From Streptomyces triticisoli (GTDB lineage Bacteria > Actinomycetota > Actinomycetes > Streptomycetales > Streptomycetaceae), in assembly GCF_003270085.1 (NCBI RefSeq), contig NZ_QFDQ01000026.1:1-62430 (forward strand): a stretch of 62,430 nucleotides of DNA, in the 5' to 3' direction. Both the position numbers and the translations under genes were made by a program. The stretch's first letter is position 1; every line of letters begins with the position of its first letter. The notes under the pieces were generated by a model, which worked only from the letters and a program-made list of their open reading frames with translations, was not told the DNA's origin and made no database searches. Below, piece after piece: positions 44,334-56,936 of this stretch.

Positions 44334-44680
44334 CCTGTTCAACTCCTCCGTCGCGTTCCCGCCGCCGGCCTGCCGCAGGCCGGGAAACGGCGGTATGACC
44401 CTTGCCGGGCGACCACTGTAGCTGTGGACATACGTCGTACGACACCGCGTCCGCGGGCTCCGGGCCCATCAGGGAGCGGCGGCCGGACAGGGGTGTGTAC
44501 CCCGGCCGGCGGCAGCCGCCGGGGCACGGCCACCGAGTGCACGCCCGGCGGTCACGAGTGTGTTCACGATGTCGTCGGTACCGGTTGGTCCCGCCCGCTG
44601 CCCGCAGGCGGTGGGTCTCGTACGACGGCCGGCCGGACGGCGTCCGTACCGCCCGACGGCCGGGCTTCGGCCCGCGCCGC
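44334..44680. other. Promoter region of the stressosome operon
   Basis: 347 bases between the lone STAS gene stop and rsbR, no gene seen. A CCGGCG/CGCCGG hairpin lies near 44500. A GGGTAC sequence on the minus strand (plus 44494-44499) lacks a GNNT -35 at proper spacing. The promoter could not be fixed. Confidence 0.35.
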
Positions 44681-45073
44681 TCAGCCCTGCCGCTCCTCGT
44701 TCTCCTCCGGCTGCCGGTCCACCAGGGCGAGTGCGTCGTCGGCGGTCCTGGAGACCGGGACCGTGATGCTGACGCCCGTGAGGTCGAGGATCCGGCGCAC
44801 GGCCGGGGTGGGGGCGATGATGTGCACGCTGCCCGGCCGGTCGCGGACCTCCTGGTACACGCGCAGGATGATGTTCATACCGGAGGAGTCCATGAAGGGC
44901 ACGCCGGACAGATCGAGCAGGAAGTGCCGCCGGCCGTGGTGGAGCTGGTTGGCCAGATGGGCCTGCAGCTCGGTCGCGGTGTCGACGTCCAGGTAGCCCT
45001 CGACCGTGAGCAGGGCGACGTCCTCCCGGACCAGGGTGACCTCGACGGACAGCGGGTTCTGGGCAATGGGCAC
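44681..45073 (-). CDS. STAS-domain anti-sigma factor antagonist (RsbV-like)
   Basis: 130 residues from GTG 45071-45073, five bases after TTGGAGG. The STAS core is clear: LLTVEGYLDVDTATELQAHL, LDLSGVPFMDSSGMNIILRV with the phosphosite Ser (DSSG), and HIIAPTPAVRRILDLTGV. RsbV-type proteins bind the anti-sigma kinase when unphosphorylated. It lies upstream of the stressosome operon, in the same direction, with a possible SigB-type promoter of its own. Confidence 0.9.
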   Translation of the reverse strand: MPIAQNPLSVEVTLVREDVALLTVEGYLDVDTATELQAHLANQLHHGRRHFLLDLSGVPFMDSSGMNIILRVYQEVRDRPGSVHIIAPTPAVRRILDLTGVSITVPVSRTADDALALVDRQPEENEERQG

Positions 45074-45108
45074 AAGTACCTCCAACGAGAGCCGACGGCG
45101 AGTGCTGG

Positions 45109-45133
45109 TTACCCCCGCCGGCGACTTCGACGC
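45109..45133 (-). promoter_or_regulatory. Candidate SigB-type promoter of the STAS gene
   Basis: On the minus strand GCGT (plus 45130-45133), 15 bases, then GGGTAA (plus 45109-45114). It fits GNNT-N14-16-GGGTAC/T with one mismatch. It would give a leader of about 30 bases before the GTG at 45073. Confidence 0.4.
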
Positions 45134-45237
45134 ACACCGGTTCCGTGACCGGACTCCCGCAGCCGCCGCCGGTGGTGACCGCACCGCGCCCCGCGCCTAC
45201 CCCCCGAACCGAAGGCTCATGCGTGCCCGGAGGATTC

Positions 45238-46122
45238 CTACGGCAGCGGCGTGCCCCCGGTGGCGTTGAGCACCTCGGCCGTGATGAAGCTCGCCCGCTG
45301 CGAGGCGAGGAAGACGTAGGCCGGCGCCATCTCGGCCGGCTGGGCGGGCCGCCCGAGCGGCGCCTGCTTGCCGAACTCCCTGGTGTCCGGCAGCGTCGCG
45401 GGGATCAGCGGTGTCCACACCGGCCCCGGAGCGACGGCGTTGACGCGGATCCCGTCCGACGCCACCATCCGCGCCAGCCCCTGGGTGAACGTGACGATCC
45501 CGCCCTTGGTCATGGCGTAGTCCAGCAGGTGCGGACTCGGCTTGTACGCCTGCACGGACGTGGTGTTGATGATCGAGGCCCCGGGGCTCATGTGCGGCAG
45601 GGACATCCTGCACAGCCAGAACATGCCGTACAGGTTGGTGCGCACCACCCGGTCGAACTGCTCGGTGGAGACGGCGCCGATGCCGTCCGGCTGGGACATC
45701 TGGTACGCCGCGTTGTTGACCAGCACGTCGACGCGGCCGAACTCCGCCACCGTACGGTCCACCAGCTCCCGGCACTGCCGCTCCTCACGGATGTCGCAGG
45801 CGACCGGTACCGCCGTGCGTCCGGCCTCCTCGACCAGCCGGGCGGTCTCCCGTGCCTCCTTCTCCTCCTCCGGCAGATGGGTGAGGACCACGTCGGCGCC
45901 CTCGCGGGCGAAGGCGATCGCCACGGCCCGGCCGATGCCCGAGTCGCCGCCGGTCAGCAGGGTCTTGCGGTCGGTGAGCAGACCGCTGCCCCGGTACGAC
46001 TCCTCCCCGTGGTCCGGCGGCGGGTCCATCGGCCCGGTCCAGCCGGGGTGCTCCTGGTCCTGCTGCGGGAACTCCGGCCGGGGATGCCGGGTCGTCGGGT
46101 CCTGCGGGCGGTCGTCGGCCAT
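45238..46122 (-). CDS. Short-chain dehydrogenase/reductase
   Basis: 294 residues from ATG 46120-46122 with GGAGGTG upstream. The first 40 residues are a Pro/Gln/His-rich extension. NAD(P) motif TGGDSGIGR, then LVNNAAY, a catalytic Ser in INTTSVQAY, and Tyr-x-x-x-Lys as YAMTK. The layout, with the extension MDPPPDHGEESYRGSGLL, is that of the YhdF/YghA-like general stress SDRs. It lies between the STAS gene and the SpoIIE phosphatase and may be a stress-regulon member. Confidence 0.9.
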   Translation of the reverse strand: MADDRPQDPTTRHPRPEFPQQDQEHPGWTGPMDPPPDHGEESYRGSGLLTDRKTLLTGGDSGIGRAVAIAFAREGADVVLTHLPEEEKEARETARLVEEAGRTAVPVACDIREERQCRELVDRTVAEFGRVDVLVNNAAYQMSQPDGIGAVSTEQFDRVVRTNLYGMFWLCRMSLPHMSPGASIINTTSVQAYKPSPHLLDYAMTKGGIVTFTQGLARMVASDGIRVNAVAPGPVWTPLIPATLPDTREFGKQAPLGRPAQPAEMAPAYVFLASQRASFITAEVLNATGGTPLP

Positions 46123-46365
46123 GGCTGCACCTCCGTGGGGTACGCCCGTGAACGGCGGGCGTACGTCGCCGCGTCCAAGTGCCCCGGAACGCACGACACA
46201 CACCGGCGAAACGGGCACCACCACCGGACCCGGCGCGCACCCGGACCACCCGCCGTGATTTTTCCGCCGCGACGGCACCCGGTCACAGCGGCGCGGCCCG
46301 GCGGAGCCGGACCGGTCCCCGCCGGACGGGCGCCAGGCGGTCAGGGGCGCCGGCCCCGGACGGGA

Positions 46366-48765
46366 CTACCCGACCCGGATGCCCACGATGCAGGTGTCGT
46401 CGTCCGTGTCCGACCTGCTGTAGGTCAGCAGGCGGTCCAGTTGCTGGTCGAGGGTCCTGGGCGCGCTGCCGGCCGTGGCCAGCAGGTGGGTCAGCGACTC
46501 CTCCACGGTGCGGTCCCGGCGCTCGATCAGGCCGTCGGTGTACATCAGCAGCGTGTCCTCCGGCGCGAACTGCACCTCGGCCTCCTCGTAGGAGGCCTCC
46601 GCCACGGCACCCAGCAGCATGCCCTTGACCAGCGGCAGCGCCGCCGCCCGACGGCCGCGGACCACCACGGGCGGCAGGTGACCGGCCCGCGCCCAGCGCA
46701 GCATGCGCCGCCGGGGGTCGTACAGCGCGCAGACCGCGGTCGCGGTGACGGCACCGGTCAGGTGGTGCGCCACGATGTTCAGCCACGACAGCAGCTGGCC
46801 CGGCCCGGCCCCGGTCACGGCGAGCCCCCGCAGCGCGTTGCGCAGCACCACCATGCTGGTCGCGGCCTCGATGCCGTGGCCGGCCACGTCGCCCACGCAC
46901 AGCAGCACCAGCCCGGAGGGCAGCACCACGGCGTCGTACCAGTCGCCGCCCACCAGCTGTTCGGTCTCCGCCGGCCGGTAGCGCACGGCGACCTCCAGGC
47001 CCGGCGCCCGCAGCGGCGCCTGGGTCGGCGGCATGATGGCGTGCTGCAGTTGCAGGGTCAGCCGGTTGCGTTCGGTCGCCTGCTGCTCGGTGTGCGCCAG
47101 CCGGTCCCGGGTGGCGGCGAGCGCCACCTCCGTCCAGTGCTGGGCGGAGATGTCCTGGTAGGCCCCGCGGACGACGAACAGGCGGCCGTCGGTGTCCAGC
47201 ACCGGCTCGGCGACCACCCGGATGTGCCGGGTCACCCCGTCGGGCCGCTGCAGCCGGAAGGCGGCCGAGGCCGGCCGGCGGTGGTGCAGCAGGGTGCGCA
47301 GGAACCGGCCGATGGTCACGGCGTCGTCCGGGTGCGCGTGCGCCTGCAGCTCCTCCAGCGGCACCGGGCTGCCCGACGGGGCGCGGCCGTAGAGGCTGAA
47401 CAGCTCGTCGTTCCAGGTGATCTCACCCGTCAGCAGGTTCTCCTCGAACCCGCCGATCCGGCCCAGCCGCTGAGCGTGCTGCAGCAGGCTGGCCAGCCGT
47501 GCCGTCTCGTCCTCGATGCGCCAGATCAGCAGCACGCTGTTGCCGTGTCGGCTGATGCTGATGTCCGCGACCGCCGACAGCGACACCTGGTCCACCAGCG
47601 CGGTCAGCTGCATGCGGTGCGCCCGGAACGGCTCACCGGTGGCGTACACCCGCTCCACCCGCTGGAACAGCTCGCTCTTCCCGGCGGACATCGGGTAGGC
47701 CTCCAGCAGCAGCGCGCCGCTGACCACCGCGCGCGGCCGGCCGGCCGGGTCGAGGAAGCGGCTGTTGACGTGCTGGATGCGGAAGTCCACCAGCTGCCCG
47801 GAGCCGTCGATGCACGGCACGAGCACCAGCGCCGGGTCGTGCAGCCCGTCGGCCAGGTCCATCAGCTCGGCGGCGTCCGGCAGCACCCGCGGCTCCTGGC
47901 CCGGGGCCTGGAGCCGCGTGTACGTCTCCAGCGTGTGCGCGCACAGCTCGGCCAGGGCCTCCACCTGGCGCACGACCTGCGGCGGCTGCGGCTGAAGCGG
48001 CCCCGGCCAGGCGATCTCCAGCACCCCGTGGATACGGCCCCCGGTGCCGGCGGGTACCGCCACCCGGCCGCCGTCCGGGTACACGTGCCGGCCGATGGTG
48101 GGCAGGCCGGTCCCCGCGAGCGAGGCGAACCACTGCCCCGTGCGCTCGGTGAGCCCCCGGCGGGCCACCGTGGCCACCTCCGGCGGCACATACCGCCAGC
48201 GGGTGGCCTCGGCCGGGGAGAAACCGGCGCTGCCGGCCAGGGTGAGCGAGCCGTCGGCGTCCGCCGCCCAGACCGCCACCGCCACCGCGCCGAGCGGGTG
48301 CAGCGCGTGCTGCAGCAGGGAGTCGGCGACGGCCTGGGTGTCGTCCGCGGCCAGCGCCCCGCTCTCCGCGGTGCGCAGCCGCACGGCCGAGTCGCGCTCG
48401 GCGGCCCCCGCCGCGGCGGCCAGGAAGGCGTCGGTGACCTCGGCCATCCGGTCGCGGGCGGCCTGGTTGATGACCTCCACCGCGAACTCCAGCGGTGTCA
48501 CCCCGGCCTGCTCGGTCAGCTCCGCGAGCTGCCGGGCGGCCTGCGCCGGACCGCAGCCCAGACGCTCGACCAGGATGCCCTTGGCGAGTTCGATCAGAGC
48601 CCGGCCCTCGGCCTCCGCCTGCGCCGTGCGGACCTCGCGGCGCAGCCGTTCCACCGTTGCGGCCAGCCTGCCGACGGGAGAGGTCGGGGAGACGCCCGCC
48701 AGGTCCAGGGGCTCCGGACGCGGCTCGGCGGCGGCCGGCTCACGTGGCTGCTCGGTCGTGCTCAC
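46366..48765 (-). CDS. ANTAR-GAF-PAS-SpoIIE multidomain phosphatase
   Basis: 799 residues from ATG 48763-48765. Domains: ANTAR-like helical region at about 38-100 (ALIELAKGILVERLGCGPAQ), GAF at about 130-290, two PAS segments at about 300-410 and 420-545 (GRIGGFEENLLTGEITWNDE), a linker coiled coil, and PP2C at about 560-799 with GGDWYDAV, GDVAGHG, YTDGLIERR and DDDTCIVG. ANTAR domains normally bind RNA to prevent termination, so its presence on a PP2C phosphatase is notable. It follows the HAMP kinase by 100 bases and is probably cotranscribed with it. Confidence 0.88.
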   Translation of the reverse strand: MSTTEQPREPAAAEPRPEPLDLAGVSPTSPVGRLAATVERLRREVRTAQAEAEGRALIELAKGILVERLGCGPAQAARQLAELTEQAGVTPLEFAVEVINQAARDRMAEVTDAFLAAAAGAAERDSAVRLRTAESGALAADDTQAVADSLLQHALHPLGAVAVAVWAADADGSLTLAGSAGFSPAEATRWRYVPPEVATVARRGLTERTGQWFASLAGTGLPTIGRHVYPDGGRVAVPAGTGGRIHGVLEIAWPGPLQPQPPQVVRQVEALAELCAHTLETYTRLQAPGQEPRVLPDAAELMDLADGLHDPALVLVPCIDGSGQLVDFRIQHVNSRFLDPAGRPRAVVSGALLLEAYPMSAGKSELFQRVERVYATGEPFRAHRMQLTALVDQVSLSAVADISISRHGNSVLLIWRIEDETARLASLLQHAQRLGRIGGFEENLLTGEITWNDELFSLYGRAPSGSPVPLEELQAHAHPDDAVTIGRFLRTLLHHRRPASAAFRLQRPDGVTRHIRVVAEPVLDTDGRLFVVRGAYQDISAQHWTEVALAATRDRLAHTEQQATERNRLTLQLQHAIMPPTQAPLRAPGLEVAVRYRPAETEQLVGGDWYDAVVLPSGLVLLCVGDVAGHGIEAATSMVVLRNALRGLAVTGAGPGQLLSWLNIVAHHLTGAVTATAVCALYDPRRRMLRWARAGHLPPVVVRGRRAAALPLVKGMLLGAVAEASYEEAEVQFAPEDTLLMYTDGLIERRDRTVEESLTHLLATAGSAPRTLDQQLDRLLTYSRSDTDDDTCIVGIRVG

Positions 48766-48865
48766 GATGCGAAGGCTCCTCGGCTGGACGACACCGGTGC
48801 GCGGACCGTGCCGCGCCGGGCTGAGCCCCCCGCCCCGCCGGCGGGCGGGACGGGCACCGACGCGC

Positions 48866-52594
<3,729 letters not shown>

Positions 52595-52811
52595 GCGTAC
52601 CCTCGTCCCGCTCCCCAGGGAGTCCTCGGCAGTGAGGACTCGTCAACCTCGTCGGACCGTGGCGGGCCCGCGTGTGGTGCGCCGGCATTTCCGCATGTCA
52701 CGGATCTGCACGATGACAAAATACGTGGCAGGCTAACCCGCTCGGGCGGCACCGGACAAAACACTGCGCCCAGGACCTCGTTTTTCCTCCGGTGGGAGCC
52801 GCCGCCGCGCC

Positions 52812-52836
52812 GAATGCGACCGTCCCAACAGGGTAG
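52812..52836 (+). promoter_or_regulatory. Candidate SigB-type promoter of the PRC-barrel gene
   Basis: GAAT (52812-52815), 15 bases, GGGTAG (52831-52836), against GNNT-N14-16-GGGTAC/T: one mismatch. Start of transcription would be near 52842, about 30 bases before the GTG at 52874. Confidence 0.42.
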
Positions 52837-52873
52837 TTGCTGCTGTGAGAGCCGACGGACCGGAAGGAACAGT

Positions 52874-53245
52874 GTGACCATCGACATCATCTGGTCGTAT
52901 CCGCCGCGGATCGGTCCCGCCGAGGGGCTGGACCTGACCGGCTTCACCGTCGTCGCTGCCGACGGCGCGATCGGCCATGTGGACAGGGAAGCCGACCCCT
53001 TCGGGATGCGGCACCTGGTCGTGGACACCGGAGTGTGGGTGTTCGGCCGGAGCGTGCTGGTGCCGGCGGGCGTGGTGACCGGCATCGACCCGCAGGAGCG
53101 CCGCATATCGGTGGCCTGCTCCAGGGGCGAGATCAAGGCGGCGCCCCGCTTCAGGACCGACAGCGAGACGAGGGACCGGGACTATCTGACCCGCGTGGGG
53201 GAGTACTACCACCGGCTGCCGCCCCGCGAGCCGAGCACGGCCTGA
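52874..53245 (+). CDS. PRC-barrel domain protein
   Basis: 123 residues from GTG 52874 with GGAAGGAA upstream. The PRC-barrel pattern is seen: LTGFTVVAADGAIGHVDREA, then HLVVDTGVWVFGRSVLVPAG and VTGIDPQERRISVACSRGEI. The C-terminus is charged, with YYHRLPPREPSTA. PRC barrels occur in ribosome maturation, photosynthetic centres and stress proteins; function here unknown. It is divergent from the poly-HAMP kinase and has a SigB-like promoter match. Confidence 0.82.
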   Translation: MTIDIIWSYPPRIGPAEGLDLTGFTVVAADGAIGHVDREADPFGMRHLVVDTGVWVFGRSVLVPAGVVTGIDPQERRISVACSRGEIKAAPRFRTDSETRDRDYLTRVGEYYHRLPPREPSTA

Positions 53246-53270
53246 GGGCGGGCGGGACGCCGCCCCGCCG

Positions 53271-53702
53271 TCACCAGGGCAGGAAGACGTGCACGTCCTT
53301 GCCGCGGTCGTGCACGACCACACTGACCTGGTCGCACAGGGTGTGCACCAGGTGCCAGCCGATACCGCCGCCCCGGCTGGGGTGGAACGGGCGCGGGGCC
53401 GGCGGCGTGGTGCTGGTGTCGCTCAGCGTGACGTGCACCCCGTCGAAGGTCCGGCGCATCCGCAGTGCGAAGGGGCCCGGCGCGTACTGCACCGCGTTCG
53501 CCGCGAGCTCCGTGACGACCAGCAGGATGTCGTCCCAGTGCTCCGGGGCCGCCGGCAGCGAGGCCCGCGAGAGGTCGTCGAGGAACTCCTCCGCGGCGAG
53601 CCGCGCACCCGTCACATGGTGCAGCTCACCCGTGAAGCGGGCGGTGCGACTCGGAATCCCCTCGGTGGCCAGTGTGTCGTCCCAACGCGGCTCGGTTGCC
53701 AT
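53271..53702 (-). CDS. RsbW-like ATP-binding protein
   Basis: 143 residues from ATG 53700-53702, closely after GGAAGGCGAG. GHKL motifs: VTELAANAVQYAPG (N-box), VTLSDTSTTPP (G1 region, weak) and RGGGIGWHLVHTLCD (G2). The N-terminal part is the usual four-helix start of anti-sigma ATPases. It is convergent with the PRC-barrel gene. The frame continues upstream past 53702 by chance; codon bias stops there. Confidence 0.85.
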   Translation of the reverse strand: MATEPRWDDTLATEGIPSRTARFTGELHHVTGARLAAEEFLDDLSRASLPAAPEHWDDILLVVTELAANAVQYAPGPFALRMRRTFDGVHVTLSDTSTTPPAPRPFHPSRGGGIGWHLVHTLCDQVSVVVHDRGKDVHVFLPW

Positions 53703-53766
53703 CTCGCCTTCCCGGCCCGGCGTGAGCAGGGCGTCGTCCTTTCTTTCCCTTCCGTCCCACTGTCTT

Positions 53767-53791
53767 GTTCCCGTGCGCGCAGAGCCTACGC
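53767..53791 (-). promoter_or_regulatory. Possible SigB-type promoter of the RsbW-like gene
   Basis: On the minus strand GCGT (plus 53788-53791), 15 bases, GGGAAC (plus 53767-53772), one mismatch from GNNT-N15-GGGTAC. It lies about 65 bases upstream of the ATG at 53702 and overlaps the end of the broken small gene. Confidence 0.3.
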
Positions 53792-54230
53792 GTCCACATC
53801 CACCCGCGAGGGGCGCCCTGCCTCCGGCAAAAGGTTCCGGTACCGGGCGGGCGCCGGGGCCGGGCGTCGGGCGGCTGCTCCGCGGGTGCGCATACGGGCG
53901 TCGTGGATCGTGCCGTGGGACTCCCAGGAGGACAGGCAGCAGGTCTCGTGGAGCTCCTGCCTGGCGCGGGCCGTGGGGGAGTTGCTCCCCGGCACCCGCG
54001 CCGCACGGGCGGCGAGGAGACGGCGGTGGGAGCGGCCCGCGCGGGTCACCGCGGTGAGCAGGAGCAGGAACGCCACGGTCAGGACGGCGGCGGGCGCGCG
54101 CAGACGGTCGGCGATGCTCCACCGCGTCCACCGCGTCCACCGCGTCCACCGCGTCCACCGCGTCCACCGCGCCCACGGCGACGGCCGGCAGGACCCGGAG
54201 GAGTCGGCGGCGGCGGCGGTGGTGCGTCAT
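53786..54230 (-). pseudogene. Frame-disrupted small membrane/secreted protein
   Basis: ATG 54228-54230 has a good AAGGAG site and opens MTHHRRRRRLLRVLPAVAVG, signal-like. After the 9-bp repeats the coding bias moves to the +1 frame (RWSIADRLRAPAAVLTVAFL...), which has a hydrophobic helix and runs to TAG at 53786. The initial frame reads on only with poor bias. A single-base indel in or next to the repeat would join the two; it may be a true frameshift, programmed frameshifting, or a sequencing error. Confidence 0.5.
54119..54172 (-). repeat. 9-bp minisatellite, five perfect copies and a sixth
   Basis: CCACCGCGT is repeated at 54119, 54128, 54137, 54146 and 54155, and a sixth unit CCACCGCGC follows at 54164. 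Read on the minus strand it encodes Asp-Ala-Val repeats in one frame and Arg-Trp-Thr repeats in another. The unit length is a multiple of three, so copy-number change alone keeps frame. Confidence 0.9.
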
Positions 54231-54265
54231 GGCGGAACTCCTTCGCGCGGATCGGCGACACGGGT

Positions 54266-54715
54266 TCATTGCTCCGCCTGCGACGAACCGGCGGATGCAA
54301 ACCCGCGCCGCCCGGGCACTCGGCCGAGGACCGTCCAGGACACCCCGCGGCCGACCGCCGGCAGGACCGTCGGGAGCAGCAGGCCGGCGATGCCCGGGAC
54401 GACGGCGATGGGCCCCAGGAACGGATCGAGGGCGACCACGCCGACCACGCCGATCAGGCCGATCAGGCCGAGGGCGAAGGAGGCGACAGCCATGCCTTCG
54501 GCGTCCCTCCGGCAGGTGTTCCGCCCCGGCGGTGCGGTCAGCCGCATCGCTCCCGCCCTCCCCGCTCGACCGCGCCGCCGGCGTTCACGGACGGTGAACA
54601 CCGCCGGCCGTACGACGACGACCGTGCTCAGGACCATGGTGACGGGCCACGGGAGGCGGGCCACCGACCCGAGGACGACGGCCGGCAACAGCGGTGCCGC
54701 GGCGAGGAACAGCAC
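54266..54715 (-). CDS. Small integral membrane protein (149 aa)
   Basis: GTG start 54713-54715 with GGGAGG nearby. Four hydrophobic segments: FLAAAPLLPAVVLG, VTMVLSTVVVVRPAVF, AVASFALGLIGLIGVVGVVAL and AVVPGIAGLLLPTVL, with an Arg-rich loop between the second and third. The second half resembles DUF4190-type membrane proteins, weakly. It may be the second gene after the acyl-CoA ligase, 161 bases downstream. Function unknown. Confidence 0.55.
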   Translation of the reverse strand: MLFLAAAPLLPAVVLGSVARLPWPVTMVLSTVVVVRPAVFTVRERRRRGRAGRAGAMRLTAPPGRNTCRRDAEGMAVASFALGLIGLIGVVGVVALDPFLGPIAVVPGIAGLLLPTVLPAVGRGVSWTVLGRVPGRRGFASAGSSQAEQ

Positions 54716-54876
54716 GGCTCACCTCCCGCTGCGCGCACGAACGGGACCACGGGCATGGGGGTTGTCGGATGCGTGCGACAACAGGTTTCCCCCGCGGCCG
54801 ACGTCACTCCCGCCGCCGGCGGTGTTGTCCGGGACCCGTGCCCGACCCCCTTGGTGACGAGGCGACTTGCCCGCGC

Positions 54877-56784
54877 TCAGCGGAAGACGTTGTCGGAGTC
54901 GTCCCAGTCGGCCGTCGGATCGTTCGCCGCGGGCCGCCGCGGAGGGCGCGCACGCGCCGCGTACATGGCGTCGATCTCGGCCGCGTAGTGCGCCACTATG
55001 GCGTCCCGGCGCAGCTTCATGGACGGCGTGAGCAGCCCGCTGGCCACGTCGAAGGGCTCCGGCAGCACCCGGAAGACCCGGATGGACTCCGAGCGCGAGA
55101 CGGTGCTGTTGGCCGCGGCGACCGCCCGCCCGATCTCCTCCCGCAGCGCGTTCTCCTCGCGCGTCTCACGCCCCGGCACGTCGCCCTGCAGGGCCTGGGC
55201 CGCACGCCAGTGCACCAGGAAGTCCGGGTCCAGCGTGATCAGCGCCCCCACGCACGGCCGGTTGTCGCCCACGACCACCGCCTGGTGGACCAGCGGATGC
55301 ATCCGCAGGCGCTGCTCCAGCGGGGCCGGAGCCACGCTCTTGCCGCCGCTGGTGATGATGATGTCCTTCTTGCGTCCGGTGATCGTCAGATAGCCCTCGG
55401 AGTCCAGGTGCCCGATGTCACCGGTGGCCAGCCGGCCGCCGTACAGCGCGGCCCGGGTCGCGGCCTCGTCGCCCACGTACCCCTGGAACACCGACGGCCC
55501 CTGCACCAGGATCTCCCCGTCGTCCGCGACCTCGATCGTCGTGCCCGGCAGGGCCTTGCCGACGGTCCCCGACTTCTCCCGGCCCAGCGGCTGCATGGTG
55601 ATTCCGCCGGCGGTCTCGGTCAGCCCGTACCCGTCGTGCACGTAGATGCCGATGCCCTCGTAGAACAGGGAGAGTTCACGATTGAGCGGGGAGCCGCCGG
55701 AGGTGGCGCGCACCACTCTGCCGCCCAGCGCGGCCCGCAGCTTGCGGTACACCGTCCGTTCGTACAGGGCGTGCTGCAGCCGCAGGTCGAACCCGGGGCC
55801 CGGGCCGCGGCCCAGCCGCTGCCGCTCCTGCGCCGTGGCGAAGTCCCGCGCCGTGTCGGCGGCCCGCTCGAACAGTGCGCTGCGGCCCGCCTGCTGGGAC
55901 GCGCGCAGGAAGTTCTTGTAGATCTTCTCGAAGACGGACGGCACGGCGTAGAAGTACGTCGGCCGGAACGTCCGCAGCGCCGACGCCAGCGCCTCCTCGT
56001 CCAGCTCGGGCTCGTGGCCCATCAGGATGCCGCCGCGGACGCAGATGCCCTGGATCATCAGCCCGTACACGTGCGAGAACGGCAGGAAGGCGAGCACCGA
56101 TGCCTGCTCGCCGGGCGGCGCCGCGGTGTGACCCCAGCCGGCCAGCAGCGTGTCGCAGGGGCTCGCCATCGCCCGGTGGCTCAGCGCGCATCCCAGGGCG
56201 CGGCCCGAGGTGCCGGAGGTGTAGGCGATCACGGCGGTCGCGTCCGGCAGCACGATCCGGCGCAGCGAGTCGACAGTGGTCGGGGGCACCACGGCACCCC
56301 GCTGCACCAGCTGCTCCAACACCCCGGCGTCCAGCTGCCACACGTGCTGCAGCCGGGGCAGCCCCGCGCACACCGAGCCGACCGTCATCACGCCCTGCTC
56401 GTCCTCGACGACGACGGCCACGCACGCGGAGTCCCGAAGGACCCACTCGACCTGGTCCCGCGAGGAGGTCGGACAGAGCGGGACGACCTCCGCGCCGACC
56501 GCCCACAGCGCGTACGCCAGGACCGTCCACTCGTACCGGGTGCGGGCCATGACGGCCACGCGGTGCCCCGGCGAGATCCCGGAGGCGACCAGGCCCCTGG
56601 CCAGGTCGCGCACCTCGTCGCGCAGTTCCACGGCGGTCACCTCCTCCCACACCGGGGAGGAGGGATCCGTGCGGCGCGCGAGCACCGGCAGGGTGGGACG
56701 TGTCCGGGCGGTCTCGAAGACGCTGTCGGCGAGCCCACCGGTCAGCGAGGCGACCGCGGAGGGAGCGAGGGCGAAGTCGGGCAT
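54877..56784 (-). CDS. Long-chain acyl-CoA ligase (AMP-forming)
   Basis: 635 residues from ATG 56782-56784, with AGGAG upstream. It has the ANL superfamily plan: ATP loop YTSGTSGRALGCALSHR at about residue 189, substrate block YGLTETAGGI, LATGDIGHLD, and hinge ITGRKKDIIITSGGKSVAP. It should activate fatty acids to acyl-CoA through acyl-AMP. The ATP loop lacks the usual Pro-Lys (RPKG becomes RALG), a possible loss of activity. The C-terminal lysine segment (LTPSMKLRRDAI) is present. Confidence 0.88.
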   Translation of the reverse strand: MPDFALAPSAVASLTGGLADSVFETARTRPTLPVLARRTDPSSPVWEEVTAVELRDEVRDLARGLVASGISPGHRVAVMARTRYEWTVLAYALWAVGAEVVPLCPTSSRDQVEWVLRDSACVAVVVEDEQGVMTVGSVCAGLPRLQHVWQLDAGVLEQLVQRGAVVPPTTVDSLRRIVLPDATAVIAYTSGTSGRALGCALSHRAMASPCDTLLAGWGHTAAPPGEQASVLAFLPFSHVYGLMIQGICVRGGILMGHEPELDEEALASALRTFRPTYFYAVPSVFEKIYKNFLRASQQAGRSALFERAADTARDFATAQERQRLGRGPGPGFDLRLQHALYERTVYRKLRAALGGRVVRATSGGSPLNRELSLFYEGIGIYVHDGYGLTETAGGITMQPLGREKSGTVGKALPGTTIEVADDGEILVQGPSVFQGYVGDEAATRAALYGGRLATGDIGHLDSEGYLTITGRKKDIIITSGGKSVAPAPLEQRLRMHPLVHQAVVVGDNRPCVGALITLDPDFLVHWRAAQALQGDVPGRETREENALREEIGRAVAAANSTVSRSESIRVFRVLPEPFDVASGLLTPSMKLRRDAIVAHYAAEIDAMYAARARPPRRPAANDPTADWDDSDNVFR

Positions 56785-56936
56785 GCGCTGCTCCTGGAGT
56801 TTACGGAGGGTGACCCTGCCGATGAGTACCGTTGTCGACGCGGCTCGAATGTAGCCCAGGTCAGCGCGTCGGGGCCACGGAACCGGGAAGCGACGCCGTT
56901 TTGTTGATCTCGTCCCGTTCGGGGGACCCGGCAGAC

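Noticed and set aside
44494..44499. SigB-type -10 (GGGTAC on the minus strand) for the stressosome operon
   Set aside because: No GNNT is found 14-16 bases upstream of it.
54119..54172. CRISPR array
   Set aside because: The 9-bp units are adjacent with no spacers; the 15-bp units at 23535-23579 are also directly adjacent. No cas genes are present.
53703..54269. N-terminal extension of the RsbW-like protein at 53271-53702
   Set aside because: The frame is open by chance; its codon bias is poor between 53703 and about 54110, while ATG 53700-53702 has a good ribosome binding site.
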